From Rhizodiscina lignyota (taxonomy: Eukaryota > Ascomycota > Dothideomycetes > Aulographales > Rhizodiscinaceae): 64,000 bases of DNA. A program made the position numbers and the translations under genes. The stretch covers positions 558,001 to 622,000 of the forward strand of contig ML978123.1 of NCBI GenBank assembly GCA_010015805.1. The letters run 5' to 3'. Shown in pieces: positions 56,996 through 64,000 of the stretch. Position 1 is the first letter of the stretch. Each line of letters starts with the position of its first letter. Below the pieces are notes generated by a model that saw only the letters and a program-made list of their open reading frames with translations, did no database searches and had not been told where the DNA came from.

Positions 56996-57568
56996 ATGGC
57001 GCCTACACATATCTCGTCCACAAACCAGTTCAACTCGCTCCTCTCCTCAAACACCTACGTAATCGTCGATTTCTACGCCGACTGGTGCGGGCCATGCAAA
57101 ACGATCGCACCGATCTTCGAGCAGCTCGCCGCGACGCACACCGCAGCGGGCAAACTGGCCTTCTGCAAAGTCGACGTCGACGCGCACCAGGACATCGCGC
57201 GCAAGCACGGCGTCTCCGCCATGCCGACCTTCCTCGTCTTCAAGAACTCCGCCGTCGCGAACACGATACGGGGCGCGAACCCTCCGGCGCTGAAGTCGGC
57301 GGTGGAAGCGGCGGCGAGGGATGCGAAGACCGGGCCTGCGCGGCAGAGTGTGGCGTTTAGTTCCAAGGGCCACGTTTTGGGAGCGGGAGGGAGTGGTGCT
57401 GCGAGTGGGCAGAGTGCTGCGAGGAGAGGGGCTGATGCGTTGTTGACGGGGACTGGATTCGCTGATACGATGGTGAGGTTCGTGGCGCTGTATTTCACGA
57501 GTTTGTTCAGTCTCGATGCGTATGCTTCAGCGCGGGACAGCCCGTTCAGCGTGAGGACGGGCCGGTAG
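56996..57568 (+). CDS. Thioredoxin with C-terminal extension
   Basis: A single-exon 190-residue protein. Residues 1-105 are a thioredoxin fold: VIVDFYADWCGPCK with the redox pair Cys 31/Cys 34, KVDVDAHQDIARKHGV, and the cis-proline at 77 in AMPTFLVF. It would reduce disulfides of client proteins using thioredoxin reductase and NADPH. No signal or transit peptide, so probably cytosolic. The remaining ~85 residues are a Gly/Ala linker followed by MVRFVALYFTSLFSLDAYA, a conserved-looking hydrophobic segment seen in a fungal subgroup of longer thioredoxins; it could touch a membrane or partner (inference). An extra Cys (57) occurs in the fold. Confidence 0.92.
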   Translation: MAPTHISSTNQFNSLLSSNTYVIVDFYADWCGPCKTIAPIFEQLAATHTAAGKLAFCKVDVDAHQDIARKHGVSAMPTFLVFKNSAVANTIRGANPPALKSAVEAAARDAKTGPARQSVAFSSKGHVLGAGGSGAASGQSAARRGADALLTGTGFADTMVRFVALYFTSLFSLDAYASARDSPFSVRTGR

Positions 57569-58110
57569 AGGGTCAGGATATTTGCATGCTTTGGCTGGGC
57601 GTTGGCTCCTGGATCTTGGGGCATGGATGGCGTTCAAAGTCCGTGAGGTTATTGGGGCTCCGTCGATAGGTTACGACTACCATTGACGCTAATTCTGTCC
57701 ATCATACCTTAAACATACCGATCAAAAAAGAATTGCACATCAACTTTCAGGTCGTGTGACTCTCCTCTTTCTTGCTCAGATGAGATATCGACATGGTAAA
57801 TGGGCACGATTGCAGTTGCGACTTCAACTGGCTTATAGACAAGGACTATGTCTGTCCCATTCTTACCATGGTAGACACGTCGGGCATGGGTGTAGACTCT
57901 TCTGATCCTAGAGTTTACTTGTGATTGCAATCCCAAGCTGAAATATTCAAACAAGGATCAAGCGGTCTGCTACAAGACTTACATTCCTCATGAAAGACGA
58001 ATATATACATGAAACGTTCGTCATTTTGGTTTCCCGATGGAAAACTCCTCCACTTCCGTCCACAAGAGCCCCTTTAACGCCAAAGGAATCGCACACGGTT
58101 TTCCTTTCCA
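57569..58110. other. Convergent 3' spacer
   Basis: 542 bases between the thioredoxin stop and the stop of the minus-strand Zn2Cys6 gene. No other feature seen. Confidence 0.45.
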
Positions 58111-61100
58111 CTAAGTATCAATCACATGATATAGAGGCACGTTATGATCGCCATTTGTATGCCCTCCATTGGGCGTGAGTCCTTCCATTGCACCAGGTCC
58201 GCCTGTGAAGCGCGGAGTACCGACCGCCGGAGTCGGCCATGACCAGAGAGCGTCGAAATCGATTTGATCATCGGGCACAGAAAGATCCTCGCCAGAATGA
58301 TTTGAGACGACACGAGGGCCGCCATCCAGATTCGACAGATCGAGCAGAGAGGAGAAAGAGAAGTCATGCTTGAGAGAGGGTGGCAGCGTAGGTGGCGGAA
58401 CTGGAGCTCCTGTCGATGTTCCAGACGCAGGCGTGGGCGCTGTGAGGTTTGCGATTGATGGTACTGTGCTCGCAGAACTATTTCGGTGGTGTTCATACAT
58501 TTGACTCGGGCTTGCTGTTGTTGGAGGATGCGTGGCTGAAGTAGTGAAGGGTACGCCATTGAAGCCCGAGTTCGGTATCGTCGAGGTATGAAAGCTGGAG
58601 AAGATATCCGAAGATTGAAAAGAGTCCGGAGCCGAGCCTGACATGGATGGGGCTGACACCGGAGCAGCACCGAATGATTGGGAGCTGCTACCATCATTCT
58701 GATAGAATACTCCGTTCTGTTGCTGTGCTTGATTTCGGCGTTGTTTCTGCTCCTTGATCACGTCGTTGAACTTTGTCAGAATTTCGTGCAGTCGGCTCGC
58801 CTGAGGATCTGTCTCTCCGCAATAGCTCATCACGGTAATCGACTGCTCGATGTATTGGTCCATGGCGTTGGAGTAGAGCATAGCATATTCCTTAGAGAGT
58901 AAAATCAGAGCCGCAGCGAAAAGAAAATAAACGACCGTAGGATCCCGACGAGGAAGGTATCCTGCCTCATAGGCTTGTTGCACTAGTGTCACTGTGTGCG
59001 TTGAAGCAATTATACATGCTTCCATAAATTTGCTCATCCTGGCATGGCTGGTTGGTGTTGCGTCTGCGTTGCTGTCGCCCGCGAGCATTCGCTGTACTTT
59101 ATCGTTCAGGATGTAGAGGAAGAATGGCCGGGTCAATAAGACGATAGAGTGGCAATAGAACAAATTGACGTGCAGAATAGCCATTCCCTGAGTCGGCGTC
59201 GCTGCTCCTGCTTGTCGCCAGTGTAGTATAGGGGCGAGAGCTTTTGGCCAAAGCTTACAGATGTCTGCAATTTCTTGCGCAATCTTGGTGCTGATCTTTC
59301 GATGATGATAGACCTGCTTGAGGATGGTACCAATGGCAGAGCAACTGCGAACGGCCGCTTCCAGTCCGAGCGATGAAATCTGATTTGCAGTGCCGGCAAA
59401 GCCTGGTTCATATTTGAAGCCCTCTCCGTTGGCAGTCGGGTCTGGTGGCTTCAAAGTATCGCCACTGCATTCGTCTTCCGAGATCGCAGTTGGTCGACCC
59501 AGCGAGCAGGAAAGGAAGCGGTCCATTACAAATAGTGACTTCCAAAGATTTCGCCTCAATACTCGGTCCTCGGCGCTGAAGATGACCATTGTTTCTTCAC
59601 GATGCAGACCAAGAGCATACCCAGAACGAACGGCCATGCCTGGAATATAAGTCAGCAGCTGAGACGAAGCAGATACTTGAGACAGAGATACAATTGCGTT
59701 TAGTCTGATATAGGAGCATCGCGACAATGATTGAAAGGTAACGTACCAAGAAGCGCAAAAGCCGAATTTCTCTTCGACTTGGTGAGCATGTAAACCGACA
59801 TCAAGAGCAACGCCTGAACGGACCAAAAGTCGGCGTCCTCAAAGCCATTCAAAGGGTCATTAAGGCTCTTGGCATTTTGATAAAATATCTCAGACCGATC
59901 GTACGGTTCACAGCGCAAAGCCTCAATGATGATAGACTCGCTTGTGCCAGGTTTAGGCGTCGCGAGCATTAGGCCAATGGCGAAGACAAGATTCTTCAGA
60001 CAAAGATACTCTGGATGGCAGCCTAGCGGGTTGTCGTAGCACATGTTGAGTTCATTGAAAAACTCTTCGCGCTCGAAGATGTAGACGAACCCCGGTGTAT
60101 TGACGAAGAAGGCATCTGCTAGGATATGTGCAGTCGTCTTATCCGGCAGCAGATGGGTAGGCCGAAATTGTGAGGGAAGTGAAAGGGAACTTTCCACGAT
60201 CTTGTGTCTCCGTGGGTCGGTAGTGAAGTCAGATGGACCAGAGACATTCTCGACCATCATTCGAACCAGCTGCAAGTACGACAAAGTTCCCGAATCGCCG
60301 ATATACAAAAGACGGCCGGTTGGATCCTGCAGCATCCTCGTTTGTGAGTAAACAATGGCTTCCTCATCGCCGCTGTTGGTACTACCACGCGACATGAGAG
60401 GGGCTCCATTTTCGTCAGAGCGGCTGTTGAATTGCTGAAGTGTGTGCGCCTCGATGTGAGTGGTTATTTCACCTGGCTTTTTGTGGCCACTGCTAATGTG
60501 GCCATTGGTATGGCCGTTGGTATGCCCATTTATGAGTTGAGTCCTCGGACTTCTAGGGCCTTGAGGATCGCCTTCCTCCTGATTCATGTCACCATCTGCA
60601 GACGCGTCTCCCATCTCAACATCTTCGTTCTTCCGTTTGGAGGCATTCGAGTCTGGTGGCGACGGTACATGTTCTCGATCTGAATATATGCAGACAAATT
60701 TTCGCTGTTGATGTTAGCCATCGTTACCTGCGGATGGACCAGATGGGTACACACCTTTTCACAGGTATTGCAAGGACACAATCCGTTACACTGTCGCTTA
60801 GTCAGTGAGAATGTCTCGATATGCCTAACGCGTGGAAATGGAAAAAATGATGAACGGCTCGATGTGCGAGTACGAAATTGGCAAAGCCAACAGAAAGAGT
60901 AAAGGGGATGTCCATATTCTTTGACGCAGACACAAAAAGCACCAGGCTACCCAATAAGGCAAATCGAACATCGTTGTGGGTGTTTTGGCATGACACCCTG
61001 ATGGCCCAACCAGTCACCGGATTGGACCGTCACCAAGGTGCTGGAGCCAATGATGGTGGGACGATGCTATTGCATTCCTCTTTCTGCGCCCAGTGATGCA

Positions 61101-61498
61101 CGTTGAATTGCTCCCGCTTGGTCCAAGCAGACTGGCGGTAGTACGCAACGAGGTTCGATTTGCCTTGCGGAGTAGCCTGGCGCACACGTTTAAGGAAGAA
61201 TTTTCCGAGCAGTACATTATGGCGACGACGGCACTCATTCGAGACACCATACATCGACGATGATTTGAGGGGAAAGTATTAACGGTACGGCATTAAGTCA
61301 TGTGGTTTGCCGTGGCTTGTATCAGGTGTTGCGAGATTGCAGGTGGCTTCGTTACCTTTTGTTTTCTAGAAAGGGTAAAAATATGTCAGTGGCACGATCC
61401 ATCTTGCGTGTGGAACAAGCAACGCACCTTCTCTTGCAACTTTCACACGCCTGCGCCGTCCGCTGACGTTGATCAGGCGGAACACGCGGGCGCGTCAT
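58111..61498 (-). CDS. Zn2Cys6 transcription factor with fungal_trans domain (867 aa)
   Basis: A nuclear zinc-cluster regulator. Five exons on the minus strand: 61428-61498, a 10-nt micro-exon 61356-61365, 60755-60790, 59747-60704 and 58111-59639. Introns are 62, 565, 50 and 107 nt. The joined motif is CESCKRRKQKC then NGLCPC, NTC, EKRKFVC: Cys 18, 21, 28, 34, 37 and 44, with regular spacing (6 and 5) plus one extra Cys at 32. The micro-exon supplies the KQK between Cys 21 and Cys 28, and every junction keeps frame. A basic leader starts at ATG 61498. After a disordered acidic region with an NGHTNGHTNGH repeat comes the regulatory domain (Pfam PF04082), marked by SGYALGLHREETMV and RRNLWKSLFVMDRFLSCSLG. 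The C-terminus is Ser/Pro/Thr-rich. It is divergent from the CoA-transferase gene. Targets unknown. Confidence 0.9.
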
Positions 61499-62429
61499 TA
61501 TGAAAGGCGCAAAGGTATGTAATAATTAGGTAGACAAGGTTTGCTACCCCAGATGTCGCCTCAATATGCGTAAAGCACGACAATCTGGGGATCCACCAGC
61601 CTTCGGCCTGCACTTGCTCGTCGGAAGCCGACCAGGCTGAATCACCATCGGATGCGGGCTCGTGAGGCTCTGGCGTGCTCAATCACCGCAGCGACAGCAA
61701 TGCAATGAACGCTTGCAACCGCATACGACGGCACGAATCGGTCGGACTTTGTGGTCAAAAGAAGAAGAGGGCGATGCGTATGCGAGAGAAGGGCATTGCG
61801 GGCGCCCGCGGACGCCAAGCTTGCCTTAAACTGGAGGCGCTTGTGGGTTTGTGAGGTGGAGGCTAGGAGACGAGGAGGCGTGTAATAAACGGGTAATGTG
61901 ACGGGAAACATGGACGGCGAGCCCGCTTGACCATATAAGGAGCGCGAGCGGCGCCTCGGCCTTAGATGCGCGGCGCCGTTTCAATACCCTGGGGCGTGTA
62001 AATAAGGTTTGCTAACCCTCGTCTACCCCAGCTGCCCATGACTTAAACGTACAGCGGCCGTGGAGGCCAGACGCAACTGAGCTCGCATCGATCCTTCGAT
62101 TGCCGATTGCTGCGTGTATCCCGGTTACGGGGCCGGAATTCCCACGGTATACAATGTGCTACTATTAGACTGCTACCGCGCCTTCCCGTTCCCACCTATC
62201 TTTCTCTAAGCATGGCGAGAGTATTACCGATGCTGTTTGCCGCGGTTCCGCGCTTAAATCGTACGCCGCCCATAAGTAGAAGAAGTCGACCTCCCTAGGC
62301 TTATTCCACCATTTCTCGAAAGCAATATAACGACGACGGAATTAGCGATATTGGCTGTCAAGTGCCTATCTGGATATCCTTTCAGCAACAACGAGTTGTA
62401 TCGGTTGACCAATCGATCCATTGCCGGCC
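61499..62429. promoter_or_regulatory. Divergent promoter region, Zn2Cys6 gene and CoA-transferase
   Basis: 931 bases separate the two start codons. A CATATAAGG element lies near 61932 in a GC-rich block; several short GC-rich stretches could hold CGG-type sites. No coding sequence is supported. A shared or autoregulatory control region is possible but not shown. Confidence 0.4.
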
Positions 62430-64000
62430 ATGACGCTCCCAAATGGTACCAATGGTGTCAGTGGCCACACTGAAGGGGCCTATTCGATGTCCAAGGAATG
62501 CCAGGAGGCCTTGAAGACACTACTGTTACTCAGTAAGGATCAAATACCGAATGAGTGCTTTCCGCTGGTCGAGAAAGTCACCTTTAGCACGGCAAATACT
62601 GGCAGTCCGTACTTCCCCTGTCCTCTTAAAGAAACCGAAGCCATATCCGCATTGAAGGCCGTCGAAGCCGGCGTGGCTGGCAGCATCGCAAACCTGATTT
62701 TTGGAGAGCAGGACCGGCAAATGATTGTCGATCTCGAACGTGCATCATGTTTCCTCTTTTCTGCGTATCTATGTACGGTGAGAGGAATGAACAAGGCCGA
62801 TCCGCGTGTTAAAGCATGCCTGAAAAGTACGGGCTGTGTAAGATAAGCAGAATGCTCTCTAACACGCAGTAGATACCGATCTTTTGCAAGCGCAGTCAAA
62901 TGTATATCGCCGACTGTCAGCGAATTTATATGAGACAAAGAATCCCGGAGAGTATTTCCACATTCATGGATCTCTTGAAGCGACGAAAACGCTCAATATG
63001 ATAGGTCTGGAGGGCTGGAGACCCGATATGACTGACTATCGCGAGTGTGTTGACCTCATCGAGAGCCACGTGAAGCAGTTTACGGCTGAAGAGCTAGAAG
63101 TAAAGAACGCAGAACTACGGCAAGCTGGTGTGACCTGCATGCAGTGGATAGAATTCCAGAAGACCACACATGTCAGTCTTCATGGTTGACGAAATTACGT
63201 TCTACCCTCATTAACTCATGCTAGGGCAAAATCCTCAAGCAAGAACCTCCATGGAGAGTGGAATCTCTTGAGACTGAATCCCCTCCGGCTCCGTTCCCAG
63301 CAACGAGGTCACCGGCGCCGAAGCCACAAATACTTTCTGGCATCAAAGTCTTAGAGCTCTGTCGAATCATAGCAGGACCATCAATAGGCCGCGGCCTTGC
63401 AGAATACGGTGCCGATGTAATGAAGGTCACATCTCCCAATTTGAGTGATGTTCCTTTTTTCCAAGTGGACGGTAATCTGGGAAAGCATACTGCCGATCTT
63501 GATTTGAAGAGTCCCAAAGATCGTGAAATATTCGAAGAGCTTCTCCTGTCTGCCGACGTGATTCTTGATGGTTATCGGCCTGGTTCTCTGGAACGTCTCG
63601 GATATGGACCAAAGCAGATCATCGAAATGACAAAGCACCGCGGTCGAGGAATCGTCTACGTTGCAGAAGATTGCTTTGGCCACGTGGGTGAATGGAGCAG
63701 CCGTCCTGGATGGCAACAAATCGCCGATTGCGTTACAGGTGTTGCTTGGATGCAGGGCATGAGCATGGGACTGACAGAGCCTGTCATCCCGCCGTTCCCA
63801 ATGAGCGATTATGGCACGGGTTGTATGGGCACCATCGCCGCATTGGCCGGATTATATAAGCGGGCAAAGTTTGGAGGCTCATACCATGCAACAACGTCGC
63901 TGTGCCAGTACGACATCTTCCTCATTCGGCTTGGATTGTATCCGGAGGCCTTGGTGAAAAAGTTGCGGGAGACTCACGACCCCGAGTTCTATAACCTCAG
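62430..64000 (+). CDS. CoA-transferase family III (CaiB/BaiF-like) protein, 3' end beyond window
   Basis: Start of a gene for a family III CoA-transferase or racemase-like enzyme (Pfam PF02515), which moves CoA between carboxylic acids or acts on alpha-methylacyl-CoA. Exons seen: 62430-62826, 62870-63171 and 63225 to the window edge; introns are only 43 and 53 nt. At least 491 residues are visible, with no stop reached. The first ~230 residues resemble a diverged or partial copy of the domain (NLYETKNPGEYFHIHGSLEA). A second, clearer copy begins at about residue 260: GIKVLELCRIIAGPSIGRGL, LAEYGADVMKV, ADLDLKSPKDR, VILDGYRPGSLERLGYGP. Such two-part proteins are common in Pezizomycotina. The enzyme is likely cytosolic or mitochondrial; the substrate cannot be told from sequence. 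Confidence 0.88.

Noticed and set aside
61473-61682. Minus-strand frame starting STPEPHEPASDGDSAWSASD as a first exon of the Zn2Cys6 gene
   Set aside because: It has no ATG, and the exon from ATG 61498 supplies the first two cysteines with correct splicing.

Overview
The window looks like nuclear DNA of a filamentous ascomycete (Pezizomycotina), probably a dothideomycete. Introns are short (43-107 nt, one of 565 nt), with GT-AG ends and CTAAC/CTGAC branch points. Genes lie on both strands and are mostly single-copy, with GC near 50%. The gene families are fungal: Zn2Cys6 and bZIP regulators, a TRI12-type transporter, a fungal rhodopsin-like membrane protein, squalene synthase and Whi5/Nrm1. 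The class-level guess rests on gene style, not on a marker gene. I found no rRNA, convincing tRNA, CRISPR array or transposase/reverse transcriptase gene.

Layout. 1-12.36 kb has no gene I can model; a few exon-like islands may be decayed genes. 12.4-25 kb holds a TRI12-family MFS transporter (-), a proline-rich conserved protein (-), the EFM4/METTL10-type eEF1A lysine methyltransferase (+), a Zn2Cys6 regulator (-), a Whi5/Nrm1-like G1/S repressor (-) and a family-16 methyltransferase (+); the last two share a divergent promoter. 25-35 kb holds an intronless RING-finger protein (+), squalene synthase ERG9 (+) and a GRR1-like F-box/LRR protein (+). 35.9-51.3 kb holds a C2H2 protein whose frame is cut by one in-frame TAA (+), an Ark1/Prk1-type actin-regulating kinase (+), a bZIP-like protein (+) and a conserved Cys-motif/coiled-coil protein (+). 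53.3-64 kb holds a seven-helix rhodopsin-like protein (-), a thioredoxin with a C-terminal extension (+), an 867-residue Zn2Cys6 regulator with a 10-nt micro-exon (-) and, divergent from it, a CoA-transferase family III gene that runs off the right edge (+).

There is no sign of one pathway or a secondary-metabolite cluster. Most genes are housekeeping (ergosterol synthesis, translation-factor methylation, ubiquitin ligase, endocytosis kinase, redox, cell cycle) mixed with lineage-variable regulators and membrane proteins. I did not find a clear new multi-gene system. The most unusual local features are the micro-exon inside the Zn2Cys6 motif, the in-frame stop in the C2H2 gene, a perfect 19-bp hairpin upstream of ERG9, an overlapping upstream ORF at 49.4 kb, and the 12-kb stretch without genes at the left end. 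Exon boundaries were read by eye from splice signals and reading frames and have not been checked against transcripts.
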